Shown: positions 46,825-60,069, counted from the stretch's first letter. The stretch is 64,000 nucleotides of DNA from Ciborinia camelliae (GCA_025890175.1 JANPYM010000002.1:308062-372061), one strand, 5' to 3'. Numbers and translations: made by a program. The notes: a model not told the origin generated them from the letters alone.

Positions 46825-48549
46825 ATGTCTCTTGTCAAAAGACCCAAAGAAAAGAAGTCGAGCAAAGGCTGTTGGACGTGTAAAAGTAAGCACTCATTTT
46901 TGCAACCATTTGCCCAACCCCCGCGATTGCCCCGCCATCCAATATAATCATCCCCACATTGATGTTGCCAACCTAACATTCATTCCATCAAGGCAGGAAA
47001 ATTGGATGCGACAAAGGCATTCCTTACTGCAATAATTGCACAAGGACTGGTCGATTTTGTGAAGGTTATGGCATCAAACTTCACTGGCCAGAATCGGGCG
47101 ATGGACGGAGACCGGTTCATTCCTGGGAGAACGAATCTCATCGACCTGCGCAAATTTCTCCAGCGCCTCCGACACGTGAAAAATATCAATTTTTAAATTC
47201 GACGTATACTGATTTGAAAATTGCATCGGATTTTCAGAAGGAATGTTATTCCACAAATCAGTATATGTCAAGCCCTCAGAGAAGTCTAAAATTTGGGTAC
47301 GAAACTACTCTCGAGTCACGGGACGCAACATTGTTATCTTATTGTAAGATGGAGAAGTACCCTCGGGAAGAAAGGCGTGTTGACAGATTTTTATAGATAC
47401 AGAGGTCCTTTCTCGTATGATCACAACCATAGATGACAGTTTAAATGGTTTTCGAAATTACTTGCTCCCAAATGCACTTGCGGACCGCTATCTCTCTTGT
47501 CTGAGCCTGCGATATGCCATCCTTGCAGTATCAGCATATCATCTATGGGGGACTGAAGCTGCAGTACAATATAAGATCTCTGCAATACGGCTTCTCTCAC
47601 AGTCTATTCAAACAGGAGGAGGTGGACTTCGAGGGCAATTTGCCACATGCATGATGCTTTGTGTAGGTGATGTAAGTAAATTGAATCTGCAATCACAAAA
47701 TTTGTATATCTCCTGACTGATGAGAAGGTTTTCGATGGGGCTGATGGTAGCTGGCCAACGCATCTAAAAGCTGCAAGGGCCATCGGCTTGACAATGACGA
47801 AAGACCACTTCTTGAATACGTGGCTCTTATATCATGACGTACTAGCAGATTTCAGCCTTGGAAGGCGGCGGAGGCAAGCTATAAGTAGTACATTCCTTGG
47901 GGCCCCGAGTGCTAACCCGGAGAATAAAATTGTATGTTACACACATGACTTTAAAAGCAAAAGCTGACACTTCCAGATCATTGGATCGCTGGGATGCTCG
48001 TTAGAAGTCCTCGAATGCATATCCTGTATCAACGATCTTTCTAGGATAACCGAAAGACAAGGGGAATATCAGGAATTTGCCCAAGGGCTGGTGAAACAAC
48101 TCGAAAATGCTCATCAAATTTCTGCAATCATTGAAGACGAAACTACTGGCAAGATTGATCAGATCAAAATAGAAAATACAGCTGAGCTTTATCGGCTGGG
48201 GGCGCTTATATATATCCATTCAGTCCTGGAGATCAGTTCCGACTCTGATAAAATGCAAGACCTGGTGTGCAAATCCTTGGAAATTCTCGGTAAGAATGGC
48301 ATATGTACAAGTCCTTGGCCACTGTTCATAACGGCATGCGAGGTTGTATCTGACAAGCAACGAATCCAAATCCTCGATGTTTTGGAAGACATGCAGAGTG
48401 AAAGAAGAATCAAAAATTTAGAAATAGTGAAAGGCATCATAGAAACGGTGTGGAAGCAGATGGATTTGGCGGAAGATACTGGCGCAAGGAAGAGAATTGA
48501 TTGGAGAAATTTGGTTGATATGAGGAAGCGAATACCTTCCTTTATCTAA
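46825..48549 (+). CDS. Zn2Cys6 transcription factor, Fungal_trans_2 type
   Basis: Five exons (46825-46885, 46993-47343, 47397-47671, 47728-47931, 47977-48549) give about 487 residues. The zinc cluster is formed across intron 1: CWTCKSRKIGCD, then CNNC and FCEGYG, six cysteines in the standard spacing. The rest is alpha-helical and resembles the Fungal_trans_2 domain of the Pro1/Arg81-like regulators (LRYAILAVSAYHLWG, LLSQSIQTGGGGLRGQFATCMMLC, PWPLFITACEVVSDKQRIQILDVLEDMQSERRIKNL). It would bind DNA in the nucleus; the target genes cannot be inferred. It ends 97 bp from the deoC stop codon in convergent orientation. Confidence 0.88.
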
Positions 48550-48646
48550 AAATGTAGAACGAATATTGGGCGATGTATACTGAGTATTATGTAGATAAAA
48601 ATAGACCTTTCAATTGCATCAGCATTCTTCCAGTATGTCCCTTCGC

Positions 48647-49432
48647 TCAAGCAGATCTAAGCGCAAGCACGCTGACTTCGACCAAATCTTCCCCAATGCC
48701 TCTTCTGATAGCTTCCTCAAGAATTGCCGCAGTGGCAGTAGCACCAACTCTCGTGACACCCAGCGCCCTCACTCTTAACAAATCATCCAAAGTCCTCACT
48801 CCACCAGCTGCCTTAATCTGTACCCCTTCTTTCACATTCTCCCGCATCAAATTCAGGTGCTGTAATGTGGCACCTTGATAGGTGTACATCCCATTACTCT
48901 GTTTCACAAACCCATACCCCGTGCTAGTCTTCACAAATGCCACGCCGACTTCACTGCAAATACGGCATAACCTCACAATCTCCACGTCGGTAAGATAATC
49001 GTTCTCGAAAATCACTTTCAATGCCGAACCTCTGGAAACCACAGCATCGTTGATCGCTTGTATTTCTTTCTGAACATATTCCCAGTCACCACCTAAAACC
49101 TTCCCAATATTAACAACCATATCGATCTCTTTTCCACCAGCCTCTGCAGCTTTACTTGCTTCGAAGACTTTCACTTCGGTGGTGCTGTTCCCGGCAGGGA
49201 ACCCGATGACAGGACATACATCGACACCGGTTCCTTCGAGAGCGGAGACTGCTTGTTCTATGGAGTATGGCTTGACGCATGCCGTGGCGACTTTGTATTT
49301 GGCAGCGATGGAGAGGCCAGTGGATATCTCGGCATCGGTCATGGTGGGGTGCAGCAGGGAGTGGTCGATCATTTTAGCAAGGATGGGGAGAGACACCGAT
49401 ACTGTAGGAGGGAATGTGACTGGGGACCCCAT
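48647..49432 (-). CDS. deoC: deoxyribose-phosphate aldolase
   Basis: A single-exon, 261-residue protein. The class I aldolase signature is clear: KMIDHSLLHPTMTDAEI near the N-terminus, VCPVIGFPAGNSTTEVKVFE, DMVVNIGKVLGGDW, VIFENDYL and the Schiff-base lysine motif FVKTSTGYG, then IKAAGGVRTLDD and RVGATAT. By family knowledge it cleaves 2-deoxyribose 5-phosphate to acetaldehyde and glyceraldehyde 3-phosphate in nucleoside breakdown, in the cytosol. All key residues appear present. An intronless gene with typical length and no oddity. Confidence 0.95.
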   Translation of the reverse strand: MGSPVTFPPTVSVSLPILAKMIDHSLLHPTMTDAEISTGLSIAAKYKVATACVKPYSIEQAVSALEGTGVDVCPVIGFPAGNSTTEVKVFEASKAAEAGGKEIDMVVNIGKVLGGDWEYVQKEIQAINDAVVSRGSALKVIFENDYLTDVEIVRLCRICSEVGVAFVKTSTGYGFVKQSNGMYTYQGATLQHLNLMRENVKEGVQIKAAGGVRTLDDLLRVRALGVTRVGATATAAILEEAIRRGIGEDLVEVSVLALRSA

Positions 49433-52400
49433 GTTGGTGTCTATATTAAATTATATATATTGAGTGCTTTGGATTATTTCGATGGAATATATTGCCAAGT
49501 GTATATAAACAACACTGGTGATAGGTATTATTGTGCTAAACCTGGGTGTCACAGCACATGTCAGATTGAGCCGAGGTGGTGGGGTTGTTGCCGCTAAATG
49601 CACAACAACAGTTCAAGCAACACCACTCTTGCTATCCCAAAGATCAGACGAGATACAATATGTCCGACAATGATTACTTGGAGCATGTCACTTGCACAGT
49701 GCTTCAGCGTCATTGTCACCGTCAAACTGGCCACCCGTCCTCGACTCGAACCACCAATCTTCCTCTCACAAAGTTCAGCGTAATGAACGCTCTTATGATA
49801 TTATCCAACATAATTCACCCGCATAATCGACTCAACCATTCTGTATGTGTATTCGAGTCCAGATCTCTACCGCGGACGGGTCGATGTGCGCATTGCTAGC
49901 TGGGGGAGGGGAGGGGGGCTTGGGAACCCATTCCAACCAAGCTCGTTGAAGATGCCACATAAGACATAGCATAATGTGGAATAAGGCTATACGTTGGAGG
50001 GAATCATTGATCGAAATATCATATTTAATTATATCTATGTCGTATTGGGCAGCGGAACAAGTGTTGTCGTTGAAAAGGTGCGCATCTCCGACAAGGTTGG
50101 AAGTTTAACCATGGTCGATGCCCGTGCGATCAATTGACGCATGCTGTAGCTTGCATAGTCTGCGACTGCTGTTAAGTATCTTTAGATTGTCTGCGGGCCA
50201 ACTAAATCTGTCAAATGTAAGATAGATAATCATCGAAGTCGAGGGTTTGAAGGATCTGGAAGTTGAGACGGTAAATTTCACCTCCATCTCCAAGTGTACC
50301 GTATTGATTGGTTAAGAAGAATATATTTCCTTATTGTGAAACTTGTTTAATCAGAATAGGTCTTGTACTATGGAAAGCCCTTTTAATTATATATAAGAAT
50401 ACATAATAATAAGCGGCAGTGAGGTTCAAAAGGGGGGAAATTGATCAATTCTGGAGTTCCTTATGAATTACCAGCGTCAATCTAGATCTTGTAATATTAC
50501 TTCTGCTACTTGCCGGCTAATCAGAAATTCTGGCCGACCATCCTAACTTCAGTTAGTTGGCCACATTGTGATTTAGTCGACGAGTATCACCGGAGATTAA
50601 GTACCATACACCTGGTCAATACTTGACAATAATATGGCTTTTTATTTATTTAAACGTTGATTGTTGTGAAGCAACACTGCTTTTTACCCGATGCCGAATG
50701 CTTTATGTGACCAAATTGACCACAATATGTGTCTATCTCCACAGCTATTCCTTCTCCAAATACTGGCATGGCTCTTGTTCTTGATTTATACACCTCCTCA
50801 TGAGATCCCACAGAGCTGTTCACCAATCAATGGTCTCTGCAAATATGATTGTTATTTGTGTATGTATCGGATCCGATCATCGCCTTAAGCTCTTCTCTCC
50901 TTCCCACGGAAACCAAATGTACTATCACCTCGTTGGATCATCATTACTTGAAATACTGCCATTTCAAGGTTCGTGTGAGTTGGCCTTCGCCTAATTATTT
51001 GGTCATTGATGGCATGGCTCCCTTTTATGCCCATCAATACATCCGTAGGCGTTCTTCCCCTACTTGCAGCACCATTACCATTTATATCAGTACTTTCCCC
51101 ATGCTCGTTGTTTCCATCTTCGCGAACTTCGATCTCGTAGACTTGAACGGTGAAGCCTCTTTTGCTCTGGCCTTCCATTTTTGAAACGCGGGAGTAAGTA
51201 GATTTTCTTTAGGATCGTTCTTGGGCTTATTGATTCCACTGTGTGGGAATGACTTATCAAGATATTCCAATAGGTTCGGCTCGAATTTGAGGTACTAGGT
51301 ATATATTTTCAGTGTGAGCGAGGCATGAATTGGATTTAATGTCTTCTGCGGGAACGAAGATTGGGTTGATCATATTGTAGTATTTATTGTTTGCGGCACA
51401 AATCTAGGGTGAAAGAAAGCAATTGCCAATTGCCAGAAATCTTAAGTCATATTAACTACGCGCACGTTAGGAAAGCTAGATTAAGGATAGACCATGATCG
51501 TTATTGGGTCGAGTTAGACTTGATTATGCTAAATAATCTCTAGAGTTTTAGGGATTATTGGACTTTGGCACTGTCTTCAAAATATCTATCGGATTCTATC
51601 CTGGTTTGGTAACCATTTTGGGTCAAAATTTCTCTCATCTGCTTTGATATCTGGGTAACTCATCGTTCTTTTAGCCTTTAACAATCATGTGAAGTGCACC
51701 AGACCAACAATCAAAGTATCAATTTCATTAGCTTGCCCAAATCAGCGCTTTCTATTATTCTTAATATTGCAGGTGTCTTGTGGAGTCTACATTTGTTGCC
51801 ATAGATACTCGGTAAATATTACTTCTTTATATCTGGTCTTCGAGGATTGTTTTAAGGATAGACAATACAATATATGGTGCAGGAGGATTCCAAGATTTTG
51901 AAAAGTTCCTTGGTAATATACACAAACCAGACAGCATGAGGATTACCTGATCCATGATCATGTTGGAGTAAGATGGAAAGGAAAAGTTCTCTCCGGTGGT
52001 ATACCTAGGAATTTGGTTCTACTGATGTGCCAATGCAGATGATTGTCGCCAAAGGCATCTACAATAAATGGGAGAGAAGAGCATTTGAGGTATCGGTATC
52101 GAAAACCGCGTTACACCATTCATACATTCAGACTTCTAAATTTAAATGTTCTATAAACCACTTTTCATTGCTTTCTTAACCCCGTGACTCGACTCGAATG
52201 CTCGAACGTGTTGTCGAAAAGGGAAGTCACGGCCTTAGCGCCATGGAAGGTGGTTCTGAACTTTTTCACCTTTTCAATTTTTTACCTTCCAACCCTTATC
52301 ATCTCATAACCCAAATTAAGACTCTTCAAATTTTCTTTACATGGGAAGCACAATTGACTAATTCTTTTTCGGTCCCCAACTGGGAGAAATCTCATATTCC

Positions 52401-52505
52401 TTCTGCCATCGGGACATTCAAAAGCTTCATCCCACCTTCCTCCCAACGGTCAAGTTTACCTTCGAAGTCTGCTTGACAACTTCACAAGCACATCAACCAG
52501 CCATC
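49433..52505. other. intergenic region with a possible gene remnant
   Basis: About 3 kb. Contains a G-rich run (49900-49922), the possible remnant at 50885-51373 listed separately, AT-leaning noncoding DNA, and the 2EXR gene promoter. ORFs at 49576-49899 and 50691-51184 have no recognisable domain. Confidence 0.45.
50885..51373 (-). pseudogene. possible decayed coding remnant
   Basis: Three coding-like stretches follow each other on the minus strand in different frames: ATG 51373 with MINPIFVPAEDIKSNSCLAH, then KFEPNLLEYLDKSFPHSG followed by NKPKNDPKENLLTPAFQKW, then GFTVQVYEIEVREDGN to SRGRTPTDVLMG. The frames change without a proper intron. This fits a broken gene, but I recognise no family and chance cannot be ruled out. 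Confidence 0.25.
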
Positions 52506-53940
52506 ATGGAGAAGAACGTGGTCACTTCCTCTTTCGTACCCTCCTGGTCAGATGTTACGCATATCGAAGGTGGATGTTTCTTGCCTCTAGACAATGGCAC
52601 CAGAACTCCGTATCCAGAAATACCTCCTCAATCTGTCCTTGATATTGCAAATACCACTTATGGTCAGGTTTCTCCGTCAAAAGATTTCCAGAATGCCAAA
52701 TTTCACTACTTTCCAAAACTTCCAATCGAGTTAAGAAAGAGAATTGTAAGTGAATAAACTGAGCCATTTTGTTTTTCTTCTGTACATCATACAATTTGTT
52801 TACTAATGATGTACATTGTTCCATTAGTGGTGGTTCTCTTTGCCAGGCTCTCGCATCGTTGAAGTGTACTGGAAGGAAAAGGATTACGGAATCTGGTCAG
52901 AGTGCCAGCAGCCTGTCACAATTCATATATGCCATGAGTCCAGAGAAGTAGCTCTTGGAGTCTACAAACTGGCTTTCAAAACTATAAGTGCCCCGGCTAC
53001 CATATACTTCGACTTCGAAATCGATGTACTATATTTTGGTGCTGGGAACATCTCAAATTACCAATATAGCTTTATCAGCAACCTGAAAACTTGTCTTGGT
53101 CGATGTGGACTGAAATCGGTTCAGCATGTTGCTGCTGATAGCGGCTTCTTAAGCTCACTAATATGGACTTCAATATTCGATTACCCCTCCATGAACAATC
53201 ACTCGAAGGATGATCATGACCATATCAAAAGCCTCTTTCCTGCCCTACAGTCGCTAACTTTGGTTGTAATACCATCTGAAAGTCAGCCAAATCGATGGGA
53301 TAATTCTTCTGGGTTTGAAACCTGCTGTTCCGATATCATTATTGCTGCCGACGATAAGACCAGCGCAGAGTTTCGGCTGTGGAACATACAGAATGACGGA
53401 AGTGTTCTGCCCTGGAATCTTCCTCTCGGGCCAGCAACTTGGGAGGTTCGAATGTCCGAATTGTGGAGGCATATTGAACTTCACCATTCACCAGGAGTCA
53501 ACGGTGAAAGCCTGGTAACTTTACGCTTAGTTTCTTTAGCAAAACTTGGAAGGGAACAAAGATGGAAGAATCGTAGCGACCTTGTCAATGCCAGTATTTA
53601 TTTCAATGATTATAAGTGCTTGTTCGAGGCCAGTCAAGAGCTTCGAAGACTACTTCATCTACGCAAAAGCAATCCTTATCTTTACCATTTGTTCGGTCAA
53701 CTCATTGCGAGACATTACTTTTGCATTGAGACATCTGAGCGCTTAATAGAGATCAAGCCTGAAGCATTCGTTGATCCGATAATTGCCTATCGGCAGAACA
53801 CACCGTGTCGTTGTCTCAACAAGCATCAAGCACCGGCTATTGCATTTACATTAATATATGGAAGTGTTTCGTCTGATGATGAGTTTGATATCAAAGAGGA
53901 GATGAGAAAACTGCATACGTTCGATTTTATGAATACCTAG
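52506..53940 (+). CDS. 2EXR domain-containing protein
   Basis: Two exons (52506-52745 and 52828-53940) give about 450 residues. The hallmark FHYFPKLPIELRKRIWWFSLPGSRIVEVYW, made across the intron, is the 2EXR motif of a large fungal-specific family (FxxLPxELRxxIWxxALPxxR type), and ICHESREVAL follows as usual. The rest is divergent. Function of the family is not established; it is often expanded in ascomycetes. The ATG at 52506 was chosen because the in-frame upstream codon at 52473 is TTG. The C-terminus (DDEFDIKEEMRKLHTFDFMNT) has no known motif. Confidence 0.85.
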
Positions 53941-56900
53941 GGTCTGTGTCAAGAAAAGACATCCAACTGGTGGTCAATGTTCGATGACACAATGCTTTCA
54001 GCCAAACAAAACACTCCGAAAGTCCGGTATCTCTCATCCTAGAAATTGTTTATATTGCTTCAAATAGTTTGAGATATTTCAAGGTTGGCCTTGGCAAATG
54101 AGTTACACTTGTTACTATCATATGTTTGCCGGTGGCTTCTACATCACAGAATATAGCATAGAAATGACAATCTATGGCAATGGAAATTTGCAATTTAATT
54201 CACCCTTGTTTCTTTTTGCTTTGATCAAATATTAATACAGAACAAAAACTATAAATATCCCAAAAGGTTAGGAGAATTCTTTTATAGGCTGACATGATTG
54301 TGCTGAAGTTCTAAGATTTTGGATTTATCAGGAATAGCTCAAACTCGCCGGACCTTCAGCACAAAGCTGATATGGATAATAATGCTTAGTTGTGTTGCAC
54401 TTTATCAAGCAACTTTTGGATATCTTCCCGATTACTTCCCTGTTGAAGTGGAAGAATAGCCTGTATGGGCGGGAAGGTTTGAGGTCAGAAAAATCAATTC
54501 AGTTCACTTTTGTTGATATTTATTAAAAGCCCCTGAAGCTTTTTCGTCAAGTTTTTCATGCAACTCGCCCGTTTTTCTCGAAATCCTTCAAATTGAAGAG
54601 CGGTAGTGGCGGATGGGAAAGGGTGCAAGGCGTAAAGGAAGATGGATGGGTAATGGATTGGCTCGAGCAGGATAAAATTCGTGATGGTCGCAGAACTGGG
54701 AGGTTCCTGGAGTAGCAACTCGGGCTTCTGAAATCTTTTTCTGATCGTAGTGGGCAAAGCATATCTCGGTAGCACACTAAGGCTGAGCAGCTTACAGTAC
54801 TATAGGTAGTCAACTTATATTACCTACCCTAAGACCTTGGGTGAATACCTCGATAGCGGAAGACTTATCTGGCAAGAAGCTAGAATCTAACTTCAAATCA
54901 ACAGCAATGTCGATCGAATCTTGACGAGGTTTGATTGCTGTGGTTCACATGATCCTTTTCGGCATGAACATGGTAGGACTTGTGGAGGTAGGTAGATTAT
55001 TAGGCAGGTATGTAAGCAAAGATCACAGGATATACATATGGAAAAGAGTGCTAGCAACTCCGAGTCATCGGGAGTAGCCTTATAACTCCATATGTTCTGG
55101 GGCATTGGCCAATATAGGGGTTAGATAATCAACATAGTAGATACCCCAATATTTTAATTTGTTGATTAATGCTTTTGAATAAGATATAAGCTAATTTGTT
55201 ATTTGATGCTTTCTGTATAGTATAGAACAGTTGAGGGTATCGGCGTAGTTGCTAACTGGTTTATATACTAGCTAGGTAGGTATATATATTGATCAACCCT
55301 TTTTGCTACATGTTCATCATCGTCTACTCTGTCTACAAAAAAAGATCACAAACTCGTTGGCGCCACCATTTTCAACATCATTACCACCTCATTATCGTCC
55401 TATAGTAGCATACGAAATATATATTAGGGGAGAAACTTCACTACTTATTTTATATTGAATAATCTATGTTTACTTATTATTGTTTTTATATACAATAATA
55501 CAAAACACTTAATTCATATTTGACCAAGATATGCGTCTTCAATACGGTTAGTGTTTTATACAAATATTACTAAAAATCGAAAATATCTTCAAGTGCTAGA
55601 CCAAGTGAGAGGTATTAGTTGGGACATAACTGGAGGCAAGAGAGAGCGAGAAAAGGGGCCCGGGTTTAATACTCTTTACTCTTGCAACCCTTCAACTATA
55701 CATATATACAGGTATATATATCTATGGCAACAGGCACAAGAGGAACAGAATTCAAGTATATATAAATTTAGAAGTCTTAGGCTTTAAGTTCTCTAGTAAT
55801 ATTAGTAAGGAAAAACAACGACCATTCACTTCACTCTCTTCATTTTCTTGTATGCTTTCTTCTTCTGTTGCATATCTCATATATTCATTTTTGAATTCAG
55901 AGTTAAAGGTTTGAAAGGCCGCATGTACGATTCACTAGTATCTCGACAATGTATAAATAGGCCCATTAACAAATACTCTAGAATATACTTGTTCAATATA
56001 ATGTTCCAAAACACTTATAGTACTCTACTCTCTGCACTATAAGAATTGTCCCCTAATATCATAGCTTGAACTCATAGTTTAGCATTCACAATCTCTCCCC
56101 TGTATACCCAGCTGGAGAGTTTTACAGCATATAGTCTTTTCGTCTTTAATCACATAAACTCTTCAAGCTTTCACCTACATTCAAATACTCATAATTTTGG
56201 TCTTTACATCTAATTACTATCTTCAATGAATATTCTCTTTAGATTATGCAATCATAACTCTTGTCTTTCCATCTTTAATCGTATATCTCTACATTTCTTC
56301 CACTTATATTCAAATACTCAAGCTATTCAGTCTTTATATCTTGTTATAGACTTCTAAAGATTCCTTTCAGATTGTACAATCATAAATTCATTGATCCCTT
56401 TTTCCTGAATTATACAATCATGGTTCTTCTCTATTTGTAATCAGCTACTAACTGATTATATTTTTTCTTTGGTTGAATACTTATAACTTTCATTCTGTCT
56501 TTAGTACCTAGGTAAAGACTCTTCAAGTCCCCTTTCTAAATTCGATAATTAGCGCCTTTATTGTTCTTTGTCTAAGTAGATGTAACTCTCCAACCTATTT
56601 TCTTAATTATGCAACCATAACTCTCGTCCTTTCCTAATTGATCAGAAATCCCTTAACTCTTCCTTTAGATCCGTACAACCCAAACTCTTCTCTTCACTTC
56701 ATTGTTCATAATATCTGGATCATGTATCAAGGTGTAGATAATTCAAACTCTTCTTTCCCATTCATTATTCACAATGCTTGAATCTCTTGGTAGAGTTTAA
56801 ACGCCTAAGACTTCTTTCTTTACTTTATTATCTATGATCTCTTAATCCCTTGCCAGGCTTTAGAGAATCATAATATTTTAACCTCTATTCAGACCCATAC

Positions 56901-57360
56901 AATCATAACTTCAACATATTCTCATCCCTTAACCTCGAATGAAATCTCTACAATGTCTCTTGTCAATATATAACATGTTAATAGTGAATTTTTGGGTTAT
57001 TCTGAGGTGGGTAAGGTTCGGAAATACTACCTACCTAATGATAAAGATACCTATGTAACCTGGAAATGTTAGAACGTTTCTAATATACATCATGATGAAT
57101 AAATGTTCTAAAGATGTTAAAGATTTTCCAAATGATTAAATGCTTATGAGCATCATGATTTATGTCTAAGCCATGTTTGTTTGATATAAGAGTGATGAAT
57201 TGGTGTATATTGGAATGAATAAAGAGGTCAGCTTTGTCATTTCTGAAGATACTTAGATACCTATTGAAACATTTGATTTTGACAAGAATAAATGAATGAT
57301 CATGAATTAAAGTATTTTAATATGGTTTGAGGAGGTCTAGGGTGTCTATATATGTTTAGG
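53941..57360. other. gene-poor region with T-rich decayed repeats
   Basis: About 3.4 kb without a convincing gene; ORFs at 54494-54813 (-) and 55551-55787 (+) are short and domain-free. From about 56100 to 56960 short phrases recur (CAATCATAACTC, TTCAAATACTCA, CTTTAATC), suggesting old imperfect tandem repeats; see findings. Confidence 0.5.
56100..56960. repeat. degenerate T/C-rich tandem repeats
   Basis: Recurring phrases: ATTCAAATACTCA near 56178 and 56308; GCAATCATAACTCTTGTC near 56249 and related forms near 56373, 56408, 56610, 56885; CATCTTTAATC near 56269. Spacing is irregular (roughly 100-150 bp). Very decayed. Confidence 0.4.
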
Positions 57361-57527
57361 GATGCTCACAGATGCTCAGAGATGTTTTCGGTAGGGTTTG
57401 TGGATGCAGTATCGCATCAACCATGGTTTCTTAGTACCCCTGAATTTTCTCGCTTCGAGAAGCTCTGGGATATCATGAATAGTTTTTGTATTAAATATGA
57501 CAAGAAACATACATATGTAATAGAAAC

Positions 57528-57560
57528 TGTTGATATAAAATAGTTCTACATACACTAGCT
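57528..57560. repeat. 33-bp dispersed repeat, copy 2
   Basis: Same 33-bp sequence as 33167-33199 with one base different, same orientation, about 24 kb away. Shared phrases such as ACTAGCTTAG and TCATCGAG also appear at about 33495-33520. Confidence 0.7.
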
Positions 57561-59137
57561 TAGTCATCGAGCTGAGTTCGAGCTGAGTAACACACAACAA
57601 TAACAATAGAAACTACCTACAACCATCTATTGATCCTATTTATCTATTATATGTATTGGATATGGCACTTGTGCTGCCGCATCCCTCCTAATTTTTACAT
57701 ATAAAGCTTGATCCCCTCTAGACTTAATCTACCTTTTCTTCTTCTGGCTCCATATTCAACAATATATGCCTAAATTTTCATGAACCAGCTAATATTCAAG
57801 GCTCCTCAATGTAGCTCTAAGTGTGTATGTATGAGAGTCATGGATTGTAGGAGGTCATGTAAATGAGGGTTCGAAACTTTGTAGGTGTAATTGGGCAGTG
57901 TATAGAGTTCATTGAGTATAGCATTCGAACGTTGGAAGAATTTTGGATCTTGAGGCTTAGACGGTGCATTTTGAAATGCCTGTGTAGAATCATTGAGTCT
58001 AGCAGCCACAAGGATTTGAGCTTCGAAGCTTGGAGGGGGTGGTTCAAAACGTTCGTATAAACACGGTGGAGGATAGTAGTCGTAGCAGCTTAAGTCTCGA
58101 AGCTTGGGGGTGCATCGCGCTGTGCCTATATAAGATTGAGAATAGTATTAGCTCTAGAAGCCGAAAGTAGATTACAAAGAGGGGGGTGGCATCCTTTGAG
58201 AGATTGGGATGAAAGCTTGAGCACAGGATAGTCGTACGGAAAGGCCAGAAGAACGAAATAAAGAGCTTCTGGCGTGCAATCAAATGCTAGTCTACGCAGA
58301 CTATCTGCTAAAGAACCGCTATTATGGTGGTAGAAGATAAATGCAGAGGTGTTTTTCTGTGTGCTGGTATGTGTCATGTATGTTGTTCGTTCGCTTTCTT
58401 GTGGTCTTGGGCATCGAAGAGCTAAATTATGGCCACATAAAGCGCTGGTTTAGTTAAATAATCTAGGCTATTCTTACACTCTGTGTTGTTTTGACTCGCG
58501 TGATTTTCCATTGTTTCAATTGTAGGTGGCATGGTGAAAACGAGAGAATACACCGTAGCAAATAAACAATGAAGATCACCATAGAACAACAGTGGATGTG
58601 CGACGAGTTGTTGAGTATGGCAGAGGGAGATGAGGGACTTTTCTGCATTCGGCAGCAGAAAGGGGGGATGATGAGGGGCGGCCAGTGCGATGTATTAGGC
58701 AGAAGAGAAACACGATCATACGGAAACAAAGCTGCGGAAGCCGGCGAAAGGCACTCTAGGAGCGTGGCAGGGATGGCGAAGACTAGAAGCAGAGCTGTAG
58801 CAGAGAGAAGGTGAGGAATAGTGTGCGATAATCGAGAAGGGCAATTAGTTGTCTTGGGGCGTGGTTGGAGAAAGGCAAGAACGCGAGGCTGGGCTGCGGT
58901 TAAGAATAGATAGACGAGGACCTATTACAACACGGCAAGAGAAGTACAAGAAGCTCTAGGGTGTGGAGACATAGAGAAGCGCAACAGAGACAGATGCAAG
59001 AGGTCACAGTGTGGCAGATAGAGGAGGAGGAAGACTCTACGATAACAAAAGATCGAGACGAGCTCTTCAGCCGCGTGGTAGGCAATTAAAACCCGCAAAG
59101 CAAGATGAATATAACTCTACTGTAACTAAGTCATCCA

Positions 59138-59659
59138 GGTCCGAAAACTCGACATCACAAGCGAAGAGTGTGTACCATTGAATGACATCATCGACGCTGT
59201 TAAAGAGATTCAAAGTTGGTTGTTCGCCCGCACGCATTCCACGAAGAAGACGAGACGATGGATATTAGTCAAAACTATGACAAACCAATGCTGCTTCTCC
59301 AATATTCTCATCGCAATATCTCGGACTTCACCAATGGTTCAGATGTACCGAACTCACAGTTGTCTGGAGAAGTTGCGGACTTGGGTGCTCAAGAAGACTG
59401 GGATGAAAGCGATGATGAATCCACAGAACGGGGCGTTTCTATAAGTAACACGGCAAAATTGTATGACTATATTCCGGTCTTTCACTCCGCTAGCACTCAT
59501 GAGATACCAGCAAATGTAGATCACACTATATTCCTAGTATTCATACATACAGTTGCAGACACAAGAAACTTAATCAAGAACACACATATATTCAGAGTGG
59601 TCATCATATGCAAGGTCCACAGCTTTGGGACACTGCCACTGCTAGGTATTATAATGTAG
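59138..59659 (+). pseudogene. possible decayed coding remnant
   Basis: Reading VRKLDITSEECVPLNDIIDA and VKEIQSW starts after a CATCCAG acceptor-like site. The protein-like sequence then jumps frame near 59215 into PHAFHEEDETMDISQNYD, and an acidic stretch QEDWDESDDESTERG follows to about 59460. The apparent start of the second frame is TTG, not ATG. No family recognised. It may be a broken gene near the edge of AT-rich DNA. Confidence 0.25.
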
Positions 59660-59871
59660 AGAACAAGCCTACCGCAAAAGAGAGGGTGTCGGAAAAGGTT
59701 CTAAATAAGTTATTAATAGTACTATAAAAACCTATTTATAATTAAGCTTCGTAGATTTGTAGGTTCGTAAATTCATAGGTTCGTAGGTTTGTAGATTCGT
59801 AGGATCGGAAAGAGAAAGTAAAATCGGAGGAAAAAGATAGATTTGAAAAAAGGAATTGTACGATTTTTAGG

Positions 59872-60069
59872 TTTTTAGATTTGTAGATTTGTAGATTTGT
59901 AGATTTGTAGATTTGTAGATTTGTAGATTTGTAGATTTGTAGATTTGTAGATTTGTAGATTTGTAGATTTGTAGATTTGTAGATTTGTAGATTTGTAGAT
60001 TTGTAGATTTGTAGATTTGTAGATTTGTAGATTTGTAGATTTGTAGATTTGTAGATTTGTAGATTTGTA
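59872..60069. repeat. 8-bp minisatellite (TAGATTTG)
   Basis: About 23 perfect or almost perfect copies of an 8-bp unit. Degenerate units with TTCGTAG and TTTGTAGG flank it on the left (59750-59800). It lies at the edge of the extremely AT-rich block that continues to the window end. Confidence 0.95.

Larger units (their letters stand above)
57361..59871. other. region with repeat copy and possible gene remnant
   Basis: Contains copy 2 of the dispersed repeat (57528-57560), stretches at 57970-58040 and 58080-58160 that share TCGAAGCTTGG and AAGC..CTAGCAG phrases, and a possible remnant at 59138-59659. No intact gene recognised. Confidence 0.45.
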
